Below, one piece after another: positions 33,828 through 44,731 of a stretch of 64,000 nt of DNA (position 1 is its first letter; each line of letters begins with the position of its first letter). The translations under genes and the position numbers were made by a program. Below the pieces are notes generated by a model. The model worked only from the letters and a program-made list of their open reading frames with translations, ran no database searches and was not told the DNA's origin. Source of the stretch: Pseudoxanthomonas suwonensis (GTDB taxonomy: Bacteria > Pseudomonadota > Gammaproteobacteria > Xanthomonadales > Xanthomonadaceae); contig NZ_PDWP01000008.1 of assembly GCF_010093235.1 (NCBI RefSeq), forward strand, positions 59,701-123,700, given 5' to 3'.

Positions 33828-36572
33828 TCAGAACTTGTAGCGGATGCCCATCAGGTACTGGCGTCCGGTCAGGCTGTAATCCAGCGGCAGCTGCGAGGCG
33901 GCGCCGACCCAGGACTGCAGCGACGGCTCGTTGGTGAGGTTGATGCCTTCCAGGCTCAGCTCGATCTGCTCGCTGACCTTGTAGCGCAGCGAGGCGTCGA
34001 CGTAGGTGATGCCGTTCTGGCCATGCACGTCGCTGGTGAAGCCCTGCTCGGTGCCCGGGACCTGGATCAGGTAGTTGTCGCGGTTGGTCGCCGAGACGCG
34101 GCCGGAGAAGGTCTGGCCTTCGTAGAACAGGGTGGCGTTCCACGAGTGCCGCGACAGGCCGGTCAGGTCGGTGCGCAGCGAAGCGGCGCCGGAGCTGGTC
34201 AGGTACTGGATCTTCGAATCGACGAAGGTGTAGTTCAGCTGCACGCCCAGGTTGGCCCAGTTGCCCGGCAGGAAGGTGAACGGCTGGATGAAGTTCGCCT
34301 CCACGCCCTTGAGCGGGCCGCCCGGGGTGTTGACCGGCACCGAGAACACGAAGTCGTCGTTCGCGCTGACGCCGAAGCCCTCGGCGACGCTGGCCGGCAG
34401 GCCGCTGGTGTAGAACGGCCGCACCTCGCGGGTGGTCTGCACGAAGCTCTCGATGTCCTTGTAGAACAGCCCCAGGCTCAGCATCGCGCTGTCCTGGAAG
34501 TACCACTCGGCCGACAGGTCGTAGGTCTCGGCGCGGATCGGGTCGAGGCCCGGGTTGCCGCCGGTGACGTTGCGCGAGCCGCCGCTGACGCTGACGGTCA
34601 CGCCCGGGGTCAGGCTGCCCAGTCCCGGGCGGCTCATGACCTTGGCCGCGCCGAAGCGGACCAGCAGGTCGGGCGCGACCTCGGCGACCAGGTTCAGCGA
34701 CGGCAGGGTGTCGCTGTACTCGCGCGAGACGGTCAACGGGGTGGGCGTGCCGGCGATGGTGGCGATGCCGGTCGAGGCCTGCTTGGTCTTGACGTAGCGC
34801 ACGCCGAAGTTGCCCGAGAACGGGATGTTGCCCAGGTCGGTGGAGAACTCGCCCATCAGGTAGGCGCCGCGGTCCTTCTCCTCGACGCTGCGGTTGCTGG
34901 CCGCGTACGGCGACAGGGCGAAGGTGCCGTCGCCGCTGAAGATGTCGAAGTGGTCGGCGATGGCGTCGAAGTCCGGCACCACCCACTGGCCCGGCGAACC
35001 GGACATGCCGCTCAGGCGCGCCATCTGCACCATGTCCACCGGCACGATCCGGGTGCCGTCCGAGAACGCCGGCACGATGGTCTCGGTGGCGGTGCGGCGC
35101 CACTCCATCGACTTGAAGCCGTAGTCCTTGGCCAGCACGCCGCCCTTGAGGCGGAAGCCGGGGCTGATGCTCCAGTTGAAGTCGAGCTGGCCGACGTCGA
35201 AGTCGTTCTCGACCTTGTTGGCGCGCATGCGGATGGTGGACAGGGTCCAGCCTTCCGGATCGGTCGGGTCGATGCCGTAGTCGATTACCGGCGCCCACTT
35301 GTCGCCGCGGTAGTCGTAGCTGTAGCCGTCGACGTTGAGCTTGTCCATCATGATCGTCGCCTGCACGGGATTGTCGTGCCGGGACGAGGAGGTGCCGAGC
35401 TTGCCGGTCAGCTTGAAGCTGTCGCTGAACTCGTGCTCGCCGGACAGGCTGACCTGCTTGAAGACCGTATCCCACTCGTCGTAGCGGTGCTCGGCGCGCA
35501 CGTCGACGTCGTCGAAGCGGCCGTACAGCAGCGCACCCGTGGCCGGGTCGATGTAGCCGTCGCGGACGATGGTCTCGGGCTTGCCGCCCTGCGAGGCCGA
35601 GCGGCTGAAGGAGATCGCCTCGATGTAGTGCTCGCGGCGGGTCGCGTCGATCTTCGAGTACAGGCCGTCCAGCGAGAACTGGGTGTTGTCGCCGGGCTTG
35701 AACTGCAGCGAGGCGGTCACGCCGGTGCGGTCCTGGTCGTGCTCCATCCAGGTGTAGCGCGGGAAGCGCGGGTGGAACACGTCGGCGGACATGGCATCGG
35801 TGAAGGTCGAGGCCGGATTGAAGCCGCCGTTGCTGGTGCCGTTGGCCCAGCGGCCGGTGCCGGTGCCCTGCTCCAGCGCCTTGCGCTTGGTGTGGGCCAC
35901 CGACAGCAGGGCGCCGAACCTGCCGTCGGCCCAGGTGTTGGCGATCAGGCCGGCCACGCGCGGGGTGGCGTCGCCGGACATGTCGTTGTAGGAGGCCTGC
36001 GCGCTGGCGGCGACGGTGAAGCCGCTGTAGTCGAACGGACGCGCGGTGACCAGGTCGACCGTGGCGCCCAGCGAGCCCTCCTCGACGTCGGCCTGCGCGG
36101 TCTTGCGCACGATCATCTGCGAGAACAGGTCCGAGGCGAAGACGTTGAAGTCGAAGCCGCGGGTGCGGTTGGTGCCGCCGTTCTGGTCGGTGGAGCCGAC
36201 CGTGGTCAGCGCCTCCATGCCGTTGATGCGCACGCGGGTGAAGTCCGGGCCCAGGCCGCGGACGGAGATGTTGCGGCCCTCGCCGGCGTCACGGGTGATG
36301 ACCACGCCGGGAATGCGCTGCAGCGATTCGGCCAGGTTGAGGTCGGGGAACTTGCCCACGTCCTCGGCGACGATGGCGTCGACCACGCCGGCCTCGCCAC
36401 GCTTGATGTCGATGGCGCGCTCGAGGCTGGCGCGATAGCCGGTCACCACGATGGTGTCCAGTTCCACCGCCTGCCCGGTCTCTTGCGCGAACACAGGTGC
36501 ATGCAGCGCGAGGCCGATGGATGCGGCCAGCAAGGTAACCGGTGTCTTACGGCGGTTGCTACGAGTGTGCAT
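33828..36572 (-). CDS. TonB-dependent receptor 2 of the pectin locus
   Basis: A 914-residue outer-membrane receptor: signal peptide ending near VFAQE, TonB-box region LDTIVVTGYR, plug with FPDLNLAESLQRIPGVVITR and GEGRNISVRGLGPDFTRVRING, barrel, and C-terminal YLMGIRYKF. It is paralogous to receptor 1, probably with different oligosaccharide specificity. GGGAGGGG precedes ATG 36572. Residues 9-14 (KTPVTL) again contain the operator core. Confidence 0.95.
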   Translation of the reverse strand: MHTRSNRRKTPVTLLAASIGLALHAPVFAQETGQAVELDTIVVTGYRASLERAIDIKRGEAGVVDAIVAEDVGKFPDLNLAESLQRIPGVVITRDAGEGRNISVRGLGPDFTRVRINGMEALTTVGSTDQNGGTNRTRGFDFNVFASDLFSQMIVRKTAQADVEEGSLGATVDLVTARPFDYSGFTVAASAQASYNDMSGDATPRVAGLIANTWADGRFGALLSVAHTKRKALEQGTGTGRWANGTSNGGFNPASTFTDAMSADVFHPRFPRYTWMEHDQDRTGVTASLQFKPGDNTQFSLDGLYSKIDATRREHYIEAISFSRSASQGGKPETIVRDGYIDPATGALLYGRFDDVDVRAEHRYDEWDTVFKQVSLSGEHEFSDSFKLTGKLGTSSSRHDNPVQATIMMDKLNVDGYSYDYRGDKWAPVIDYGIDPTDPEGWTLSTIRMRANKVENDFDVGQLDFNWSISPGFRLKGGVLAKDYGFKSMEWRRTATETIVPAFSDGTRIVPVDMVQMARLSGMSGSPGQWVVPDFDAIADHFDIFSGDGTFALSPYAASNRSVEEKDRGAYLMGEFSTDLGNIPFSGNFGVRYVKTKQASTGIATIAGTPTPLTVSREYSDTLPSLNLVAEVAPDLLVRFGAAKVMSRPGLGSLTPGVTVSVSGGSRNVTGGNPGLDPIRAETYDLSAEWYFQDSAMLSLGLFYKDIESFVQTTREVRPFYTSGLPASVAEGFGVSANDDFVFSVPVNTPGGPLKGVEANFIQPFTFLPGNWANLGVQLNYTFVDSKIQYLTSSGAASLRTDLTGLSRHSWNATLFYEGQTFSGRVSATNRDNYLIQVPGTEQGFTSDVHGQNGITYVDASLRYKVSEQIELSLEGINLTNEPSLQSWVGAASQLPLDYSLTGRQYLMGIRYKF
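36534..36546 (-). promoter_or_regulatory. Operator-like copy inside TonB receptor 2 coding region
   Basis: Minus-strand GACACCGGTTACC, the same 13 bases as inside receptor 1 and in the kduI operator, about 102 bases downstream of the promoter site. Confidence 0.5.
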
Positions 36573-36634
36573 ATCCCCTCCCAGGGCTGACTATCTCGGA
36601 ATGCGTTGTGCGTTGGACTAAGGGGCCAAGCGGC

Positions 36635-36650
36635 ATGACACCGCTGGTCA
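36635..36650 (+). promoter_or_regulatory. Pectin-regulon operator motif, TonB receptor 2 promoter
   Basis: ATGACACCGCTGGTCA, 63 bases upstream of the receptor 2 start codon. Confidence 0.7.
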
Positions 36651-36759
36651 AACGGGACGCTAACACCGCGTCCGGGCATGGGGCATCTTGCGCCGCAGCA
36701 CGATCAACCTTGGTAGCGGTCACATCCGCGGATACGCCGAAACCCGCGCCAGCATTACA

Positions 36760-36775
36760 ATGACACCGATAGCCA
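36760..36775 (+). promoter_or_regulatory. Pectin-regulon operator motif, kdgK promoter
   Basis: ATGACACCGATAGCCA, 98 bases upstream of kdgK. Confidence 0.65.
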
Positions 36776-36872
36776 CTATTTCCGGCCAACGGCCGCGCCT
36801 GCGCCGCCGCCCATGCCACCATCCATCCCCCCGCCCGCCGGGCGGTCCCCCAGCCAGAGCCAAGGAGTCGCG

Positions 36873-37892
36873 ATGTCCGCGCGTGTCGTGTGTTTCGGTG
36901 AACTGTTGCTGCGCCTGAGCGCGCCTGGCCGCGAGAAGCTGCTGCAGAGCCCGCAGCTGGAAGTCCGGGTAGGCGGCGCGGAGGCCAACGTCGGGGTGTC
37001 GCTGGCCCGGTTCGGCCACCGCGTCGACATGGTCAGCACCGTGGCCGACAACGCCCTGGGCGAGGCCGTCGCCGGCGAGCTGCGGCGCCATGGGGTCGGC
37101 ACCTCCGCCGTGCGCCACGTGCCCGGGCGCATGGGCCTGTACTTCCTGGCCCCCGGCGCCATCCACCGGCCGGCCGAGGTCCTGTACGACCGCGCCGGCT
37201 CGGCCTTCGCCCTGGCCCCGGCCGATGCCTACGACTGGCCGGCGCTGCTGGCCGGCGCCGACTGGCTGCACCTGTCGGGCGTGACCCCGGCGCTGGGCGC
37301 CAATACCGCCGCCGCGGCGCTGGCCGCCGCGCGTGCCGCGCGTGCCGCGGGGGCCAGGGTGTCCTTCGATGGCAACTTCCGGCCGAAGCTGTGGGAGGCC
37401 TGGCAGGGCGATGCACCGTCGATCCTGCGCGAGCTGATGGCCGAGGCCGACGTGCTGTTTGCCGACCACCGCGACATGGGCGTGGTGCTGGGCGGGCAGT
37501 ACGCGCAGGCCGAACCGCTGCAGCGGGTGCAGGCGGCCGCGGCCGACGCCTTTGCCGCCTTCCCGCACCTGCAATGGCTGGCCTGCACCCTGCGCACCCC
37601 GCGCAACGTCGACCACCACGCCCTGGCCGGCGTGCTGGTCGGCCGCCAGTCCGGCACCGCGCTGGCGCCGCAGGAGGAAGTGGGGCCGATCGTGGACCGC
37701 ATCGGTGGCGGCGACGCCTTCGCCGCCGGGGTGCTGCACGGCCTGCTGCGCGGCTGGGAGCCGCAGCGCACGATCCGCTTCGGCCTGGCCGCCGGCTGCC
37801 TCAAGCATTCGATCCCGGGCGACTTCAACCTGGTGTCGGAGGCCGAGGTCGAGGCCCTGGTCGGCGAAGGCCGCTACGACGTCAGGCGCTGA
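36873..37892 (+). CDS. kdgK: 2-keto-3-deoxygluconate kinase
   Basis: A 339-residue PfkB-family sugar kinase: GGAEANVGVSLARFG near the N terminus, and the catalytic Asp with anion hole in IVDRIGGGDAFAAGVLHG. It phosphorylates KDG to KDPG, the step after KduD. No KDPG aldolase gene is in the window. ATG 36873 has AAGGAG seven bases upstream. It is divergent from TonB receptor 2 and closes the pectin locus. Confidence 0.92.
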   Translation: MSARVVCFGELLLRLSAPGREKLLQSPQLEVRVGGAEANVGVSLARFGHRVDMVSTVADNALGEAVAGELRRHGVGTSAVRHVPGRMGLYFLAPGAIHRPAEVLYDRAGSAFALAPADAYDWPALLAGADWLHLSGVTPALGANTAAAALAAARAARAAGARVSFDGNFRPKLWEAWQGDAPSILRELMAEADVLFADHRDMGVVLGGQYAQAEPLQRVQAAAADAFAAFPHLQWLACTLRTPRNVDHHALAGVLVGRQSGTALAPQEEVGPIVDRIGGGDAFAAGVLHGLLRGWEPQRTIRFGLAAGCLKHSIPGDFNLVSEAEVEALVGEGRYDVRR

Positions 37893-37964
37893 GCGGCGCC
37901 GGCGCGGGCGTGGGCCGGGCCCTTCCGGGTACCGCAGGGCGGGCCGGACCTGCTGGGCCCGGCT

Positions 37965-38603
37965 TCAGATGATGCGCAGGGTGATGGCCTTCAGCACCGC
38001 GCGGGTGCGGTCGCGGGTGCCGAGCTTGTCGAGGATGGCGGAGACGTAGTTCTTCACCGTGCCCTCGGCCAGGAACAGGCTGCGCGCGATTTCCTTGTTG
38101 GAATAGCCGCCGGCCAGCAGCCGCAGGATCGCCACCTCGCGCGGGCTGAAGCCCTCCTCAGGAGGGGTGTCGTCGCGGAAGCGGAAGCGCGCGCGCACCG
38201 GCTCGGTGGAGACCGGCGCCAGCAGGGTGCCGCCGGCGGCCACATGCCGGATCGCCTCGTGCAGTTGCTCCGGCGCGGCGTCCTTGAGCAGGAAACCCTG
38301 GGCCCCGGCCTCGCGCGCGTGCAGCAGCAGGTCGGCCTCGTCGAAGGTGGTCAGCAGCAGCACCGGGGTGGGGTCGCCGCGCCCGCGCAGGGCGTGGACC
38401 ATGGCGATGCCGTCCAGGCCGGGCATGCGCACGTCGCTGAGGATCACGTCCACCGGCTGCGCGGCCACCGCCTCGAGCAGGGCATGGCCGTCCTCGGCCT
38501 CCAGCGCCACGACCAGGTCCAGCCGCTCCAGCAGGGCGCGCAGGCCGGCGCGGACCAGGGCCTGGTCGTCGGCCAGGGCCAGGCGCAGCGCGGATCCGCT
38601 CAT
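37965..38603 (-). CDS. NarL/FixJ-type response regulator
   Basis: A 212-residue response regulator: receiver domain with DD near the N terminus, phospho-acceptor Asp in VILSDVRMPG, and Lys in FLLKDA; then a LuxR-type HTH, FSPREVAILRLLAGGYSNKEIARSLFLAEGTVKNYVSAIL. It overlaps the upstream histidine kinase gene by four bases (ATGA). Target genes are unknown. Confidence 0.92.
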   Translation of the reverse strand: MSGSALRLALADDQALVRAGLRALLERLDLVVALEAEDGHALLEAVAAQPVDVILSDVRMPGLDGIAMVHALRGRGDPTPVLLLTTFDEADLLLHAREAGAQGFLLKDAAPEQLHEAIRHVAAGGTLLAPVSTEPVRARFRFRDDTPPEEGFSPREVAILRLLAGGYSNKEIARSLFLAEGTVKNYVSAILDKLGTRDRTRAVLKAITLRII

Positions 38604-39697
38604 GCCGGCAGCCTCGCCTGCAGGCGCAGGCTGCCGCCCGGGGTCAGGCCGACGTCCAGCCGCCCGCCCAGCGCGGCCAGGCGTTCGCGCATGCCGGACA
38701 GGCCGTTGCCCTCGCGCACCGGGCCGCGGCACTGGCCGTCGTCGTGGATGTCGATGGCCAGCCCGCCGTCCTCGCGCTGCAGCCGGACCCGCACCGTGCC
38801 GGCGCCGGAATGGCGGGCGGCATTGGTCAGCGCCTCCTGCACCACGCGCAGCAGGGTCTCGGCCACGGCCGGATCGGCCACCCGCACGCCCGGGTCGATC
38901 TCCAGCTCCAGCCGCGGGCGCGGGAACGGCGCGGCAAGCGCGCGCAGCGCGGTGGCCAGGTCCAGGCCACGGTCGTCGCGCAGCGACTGCACCACCTGGC
39001 GGATGTCGGCCATCAGCTCCCCCGACAGCCGCTCGGCCACCGCCAGCTCGTGGCGGCCGGCCAGCTGCGGATCGGCCAGCAGCGAGCGCAGGTTGAGGCG
39101 CATCGCGGTCAGCTTGTGGCCGGCCACGTCGTGCAGCTCGCGGGCCATGCGCAGGCGCTCGGCGTCGCGCGCGCTGTCTGCCAGCAGGGCGCGGGTGGCC
39201 AGCAGGTCGGCATTGACCCGGGCCAGGGCGTCGCGCGAGCGCTCGGCCGAGGTGGCGTAGTGCACGCAGATCGCGGCCAGGGCCTGGAACCCCATGTTGA
39301 TCAGGACCATCGGCTCCGGCTCCTGGAAGCCGGCGCGGCGCAGGGCGATGCAGAAGGCGATGTTGGCCACCGCCGCCGCGGCCAGGCAGGTGCGAGCCGG
39401 CCAGGCCGAAAACATGCACGCCACCCAGATCACCAGCAGTACCTGCGAGGCATTGACCCGGTAGCTGAGCCCGCCCAGCGCCAGGATCACCGGCGCCATC
39501 GCCACCAGCACCAGGTCGCGGCTGCGGCGCCAGTGCTCGGGCAGCAGCTGCAGGGCGAGGAACAGCAGCAGGAACGCGCCCAGCAGCGCCAGCGCCAGCG
39601 GCTGTTGCTCCGGCGTGGCGAAGCGCAGCGCGTAGCCCACGGTGAGGATGGTCAGCAACCCGGCCAACGGCAGCGGGCGCAGCAGGGGTTCGAGCAT
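38600..39697 (-). CDS. Membrane sensor histidine kinase (HisKA_3)
   Basis: A 365-residue kinase with about five N-terminal transmembrane segments (residues 10-150), a dimerisation/phosphorylation helix RMARELHDVAGHKLTAMRL with the phospho-His, and a HATPase_c domain (VVQEALTNAARHSGAGTVRV N box, DDGQCRG, GNGLSGMRERLAALGG). It is partner of the adjacent response regulator; the signal is not evident. Confidence 0.92.
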   Translation of the reverse strand: MLEPLLRPLPLAGLLTILTVGYALRFATPEQQPLALALLGAFLLLFLALQLLPEHWRRSRDLVLVAMAPVILALGGLSYRVNASQVLLVIWVACMFSAWPARTCLAAAAVANIAFCIALRRAGFQEPEPMVLINMGFQALAAICVHYATSAERSRDALARVNADLLATRALLADSARDAERLRMARELHDVAGHKLTAMRLNLRSLLADPQLAGRHELAVAERLSGELMADIRQVVQSLRDDRGLDLATALRALAAPFPRPRLELEIDPGVRVADPAVAETLLRVVQEALTNAARHSGAGTVRVRLQREDGGLAIDIHDDGQCRGPVREGNGLSGMRERLAALGGRLDVGLTPGGSLRLQARLPA

Positions 39698-39782
39698 GCG
39701 CGCATGGGCGCATGCTCGGTCCTGCCCGGCGCCGAGGCAATGGTCCCGGCGCAGGAAGTGACTTCCGGCAGGTGGGGGCGGC

Positions 39783-41034
<1,252 letters not shown>

Positions 41035-41062
41035 CCACCCGCGGCGCCCGGGCCGCAACGCA

Positions 41063-41087
41063 GAAGGCCCCGCATCGCGGGGCCTTC
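41063..41087. terminator. Bidirectional terminator
   Basis: GAAGGCCCCGC-ATC-GCGGGGCCTTC, an 11-bp perfect stem with a three-base loop, between the small plus-strand gene and the convergent aminotransferase gene. Confidence 0.8.
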
Positions 41088-41110
41088 GTGCACTCCCGGC
41101 AGGGGCTGGG

Positions 41111-42310
41111 TCAGGCGCTGACCGCCGCCACCGCCCTGGCGACGTATTCCAGGTTGCCCTGGTTGAGCGCGGCCACGCAGATGCGGCCGGTGCCCACCGC
41201 ATAGATGCCGTACTCGTCGCGCAGGCGGTCGACCTGGGCCTTGCTCAGGCCCGAGTACGAGAACATGCCCGCCTGCTGGGAGATGAAGCCGAACTCCGGC
41301 CGGCCCAGCTCGGCCAGCTTGGACACCAGGCCGGCACGCAGGGCGTGGATGCGCTCGCGCATCTGCCGCAGCTCCTCTTCCCACAGGCCGCGCAGCTCGG
41401 GGCTGGTGAGCACGCCGGCCACCAGCGAGGCGCCGTGCGCCGAGGGGCTGGAGTAGATGGTGCGGATGATGCGCTTGATCTGCGACTGCACCGCCCTGGC
41501 CTGCTCGGCGGTGGCGGCGACCACCGACAGGGCACCGACGCGCTCGCCGTACAGCGAGAACGACTTGGAGTAGGAACTGGCGACGACGAAGCTGTCGATG
41601 CCGGCATCGACCAGCACGCCGATCGCGGCCGCGTCCTCGGCGATGCCCTTGTCGAAGCCCTGGTAGGCCATGTCCACGAACGGGAACAGCTGGCGCTCCT
41701 TGAGCACCTGTGCCACCTGCTTCCACTGCTCGACGGTCAGGTCGGCGCCGGTGGGATTGTGGCAGCAGGCGTGCAGCAGCACGGTGGTACCCGGCTGCAG
41801 CTGCTGCAGGTCGGCCAGCATGCCGGCGAAGTCCACGCCGTGCGTCGCCGCGTCGAAGTAGGTGTAGTCCTTGACCTCGAAGCCGGCGGCGGAGAACACC
41901 GCGCGGTGGTTCTCCCAGCTCGGGTTGCTCAGCGCCACGGTGGCGTGCGGCAGCACCTTGCGCAGCAGTTCGGCGCCCACGCGCAGCGCGCCGGAACCGC
42001 CCACGGTCTGGGTGGTGGCGACCCGGCCGGCGGCCAGCAGCGGCGAGTCCTTGCCGAACAGCAGCTCGCGGGTGGCCTGGGTGTAGGCCGGCAGGCCGTC
42101 GATCGGCAGGTAGCCGCGCGGCCGCGCCGCGGCGGCCAGGGTCTGCTCGACCTGCTGCACCGCCTTGAGCAGCGGAATCCGTCCCTGTTCGTCGTAGTAG
42201 ATGCCGACGCCCAGGTTGACCTTGGTGGCACGGGTATCGGCGTTGTACGCCTCGGTCAGGCCCAGGATCGGGTCGCCGGGGACCAGTTCGACGTTCGAGA
42301 AGAAGGACAC
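41111..42310 (-). CDS. tyrB: Aromatic amino acid aminotransferase (PLP)
   Basis: A 399-residue class I aminotransferase: opens SFFSNVELVPGDPILGL, pyridine-stacking and binding segments NPSWENHRAVF and CCHNPTG, and the PLP Lys in SSYSKSFSLYGERVGAL. It interconverts aromatic amino acids (and Asp) with their keto acids. GTG 42310 is chosen because family homology begins right after it. Confidence 0.88.
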   Translation of the reverse strand: MSFFSNVELVPGDPILGLTEAYNADTRATKVNLGVGIYYDEQGRIPLLKAVQQVEQTLAAAARPRGYLPIDGLPAYTQATRELLFGKDSPLLAAGRVATTQTVGGSGALRVGAELLRKVLPHATVALSNPSWENHRAVFSAAGFEVKDYTYFDAATHGVDFAGMLADLQQLQPGTTVLLHACCHNPTGADLTVEQWKQVAQVLKERQLFPFVDMAYQGFDKGIAEDAAAIGVLVDAGIDSFVVASSYSKSFSLYGERVGALSVVAATAEQARAVQSQIKRIIRTIYSSPSAHGASLVAGVLTSPELRGLWEEELRQMRERIHALRAGLVSKLAELGRPEFGFISQQAGMFSYSGLSKAQVDRLRDEYGIYAVGTGRICVAALNQGNLEYVARAVAAVSA

Positions 42311-42434
42311 GGCTTGGCTCTGCGATGGAGGGAGACGGTTTGCGGCGCGCGCGGCACGGCGCCCGCAAAAACCGCCCAATCGTAGCAGGGTGCCGGCGGC
42401 GGCTCGACCGTTTCCGCGGAGACGGTCCGGCTTC

Positions 42435-44528
42435 CTAGCGCCGCAGCTCCAGTCCCAGCAGCACCCCCCGGCCGGGGCCCGGTTCGTAGTAGCGCCCGTT
42501 GGATTCGTTGACGATCACCGAGCCTGCGTACTGGCGGTCGAGCAGGTTGTCGACCCGGGCGAACGCGCGCAGCCGGGTGTCGCCGCCGGCGGCCCAGGTG
42601 CGCGCGGTCTCCAGGTGCAGCAGGCCATGGCCCGGGGCCGATTCGGTGCCGGCGTCGTTGACGGGGACCCCACCCAGGGCCAGGCCTTCCAGCGCCGCCT
42701 CCCATGCCTGGCCCCGCCACTGCAGCCGCGCCCAGCCCTGGCGCCGGGCCACGCCCGGGATCGCCGCACCGGCCGCCACCTGGCCGAAGCCGTCGGTGAA
42801 GTGCGCATCCAGCCAGGTCGCGGCGACCTGCAGCGACCAGGCCGCCGACAGCGGCGGCCGCGCCGAAATTTCGGCACCCTCGCGCCGCGCCCCGCCCACG
42901 TTGCGGAAGCGGGGGCGGCCGCCGCTGTTGCTGGCCACCGCCAGCTCGTCGTCGGTATCGACCCGGAACAGCGCCGCCTCGAGCGCGGCGCCGCCATCGG
43001 CGCGCCACTTCAGGCCCAGCTCCAGGGTGTCGCTGCGCGCCGGACGCAGGTCGAAGGCCGGGCCGGGCCCGCCATCGGCGCGGTAGGACAGCTCGTTGAA
43101 GGTCGGCGTCTCGAAGCCGCGCCCGGCCGACAGGTAGATCCGCAGGTCCTCGGCCGGGCTGAACACCACGCCCGCCACCGGGGTGAAGGCCGAATAGCGC
43201 ACCGAACCGCTGTCGTCGGGGTTGGTGGCGGTGATGTAGCGGTCGTCGGCCTCGAAGCGCACCTGGCTGTGGCGGGCGCCGGCCTGCAGTGCCCACCGCG
43301 GCGCCAGCTTCCACCAGGCCTGCAGGTACTGGTCGAGGCTGCGGGTGGTGTTGAGCTCATTGCGGCGCAGGGCACCGCGCACGCCCAGGCGCGGGCCGCC
43401 GTCGCCGGGCAGGAAGTTCTCGTAGCCGAGGCGGTCCTGGCGCTGGCGTTCGACGCTGGCGCCGGCGGTGACTTCGAGCCGGCCTTCAGCGTCCTGCCAG
43501 GCCACGCGCGCGTCGACGCCGCCGTAGGCGCCATCGAGGTCGATCACGCCACCGGAATGGAGCGGATTGGCCTGCGCCGCCGCCGGCACCGCCAGGTACT
43601 GCACCACCTCGCGCTGTCCGGCCCAGCCGCTGGCCCGCAGGTTCCAGCCGCCGCCCAGAGGCTGGCGCCAGTGCAGGCCCAGCTGGTCCTGGCGCACCGA
43701 CTTGCGGGTGTCGTAGGTATGCGCGACCGCCGTCGCCTGGCGCGGATCGGCGTCCATCTGCGCGCGGGTCAGGCCCAGCGGATCCTGCGCGTCAGGCGCG
43801 TCGAAGTGGTTGCCGACCAGCTCGATCCGGCCGCCGCCCTCCAGCTCGCGATGCACCCGCGCGTTGAGCGAGGTACGCCGGGCATCGCTGTGCTCGCGGT
43901 AGCCATCGCTGTCGAGCACCTGTGCCGAGACGTTGTAGCCGTTGCCGCCGGCGGTGCCGCGCAGGCGCGCGCTGCCGGCCAGATGGCCGTAGCGGCCCGC
44001 GGTGGCACGCAGGTCCAGGCTTGGCGCGGGCGTGCCGTCGGCGCTCCACAGCTGGACCACGCCGCCGGAGGAATTGCCGTAAAGCGCCGAGAACGGCCCG
44101 CGCATCACCTCGATGCGGTCGCCGGCGGCCAGGGCGAAATGCGAGACCTGGCCCTGACCGTCGGGCATGGTCGCCGGAATCCCGTCGGCGTACAGGCGTA
44201 CGCCGCGCACGCCGAAGGTCGAACGCGCGCCGAAACCGCGGATCGAAAGCTGGGTGTCCTGCGCGCGGTTCTGGCGGTCGCGCGCCAGCAGCCCGGGGAT
44301 GCCGGCAAGCACGTCCGACACATCGGTGCGCGCACGCGCCGAATCTGCCTGCAGGTCGACCACGTCCAGCGAGGCGGGCAGGTCGAAAGCCGGCGCCGAT
44401 TCCACCCGCGCGGTGACGACCACGCCCGGCAGTTCCACGGCCGCGCCCGCCGGTTCCGGCGCGGCGAGGACGGTGGCGGGGACGATCGCGCCGGTGGCAC
44501 CGGCCAGGAACAGGGAGGCGGATTTCAT
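42435..44528 (-). CDS. TonB-dependent receptor (siderophore/metal-type)
   Basis: A 697-residue receptor: signal peptide (residues about 1-23), TonB-box-like PGVVVTARV, plug with ARDRQNRAQDTQLSIRGFGA and EVMRGPFSALYGNSSGGV, barrel, and a C terminus VLLGLELRR that lacks the usual terminal Phe. It is shorter than the pectin-locus receptors and more like iron- or copper-chelate receptors. No Fur box is evident upstream. The ligand is unknown. Confidence 0.9.
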   Translation of the reverse strand: MKSASLFLAGATGAIVPATVLAAPEPAGAAVELPGVVVTARVESAPAFDLPASLDVVDLQADSARARTDVSDVLAGIPGLLARDRQNRAQDTQLSIRGFGARSTFGVRGVRLYADGIPATMPDGQGQVSHFALAAGDRIEVMRGPFSALYGNSSGGVVQLWSADGTPAPSLDLRATAGRYGHLAGSARLRGTAGGNGYNVSAQVLDSDGYREHSDARRTSLNARVHRELEGGGRIELVGNHFDAPDAQDPLGLTRAQMDADPRQATAVAHTYDTRKSVRQDQLGLHWRQPLGGGWNLRASGWAGQREVVQYLAVPAAAQANPLHSGGVIDLDGAYGGVDARVAWQDAEGRLEVTAGASVERQRQDRLGYENFLPGDGGPRLGVRGALRRNELNTTRSLDQYLQAWWKLAPRWALQAGARHSQVRFEADDRYITATNPDDSGSVRYSAFTPVAGVVFSPAEDLRIYLSAGRGFETPTFNELSYRADGGPGPAFDLRPARSDTLELGLKWRADGGAALEAALFRVDTDDELAVASNSGGRPRFRNVGGARREGAEISARPPLSAAWSLQVAATWLDAHFTDGFGQVAAGAAIPGVARRQGWARLQWRGQAWEAALEGLALGGVPVNDAGTESAPGHGLLHLETARTWAAGGDTRLRAFARVDNLLDRQYAGSVIVNESNGRYYEPGPGRGVLLGLELRR

Positions 44529-44731
44529 CGAGCCAGTCGCGTGGGGGAAGGCGGGTGGCGCAAGTCTAGGCGCAGGCGCGTTAGGCGTCCGCCATGGGCC
44601 GCTCATGCCGATGCGCCATGTGCTTGTGCCGAACCGTAGCGAGCCGGTGATGCCGGGATAACCGCATCTTTACCCTCGTGCGGCCAGTGGCCGTTCTACT
44701 CGACGGCGGACGATCCACGGGAGGCAACGCC

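Noticed and set aside
30370..36590. Very long open frames on both strands across the two TonB receptor genes
   Set aside because: They are out of frame with the receptors or antisense to them, rich in Arg/Ala/Gly/Pro, and explained by high GC content leaving few stop codons.
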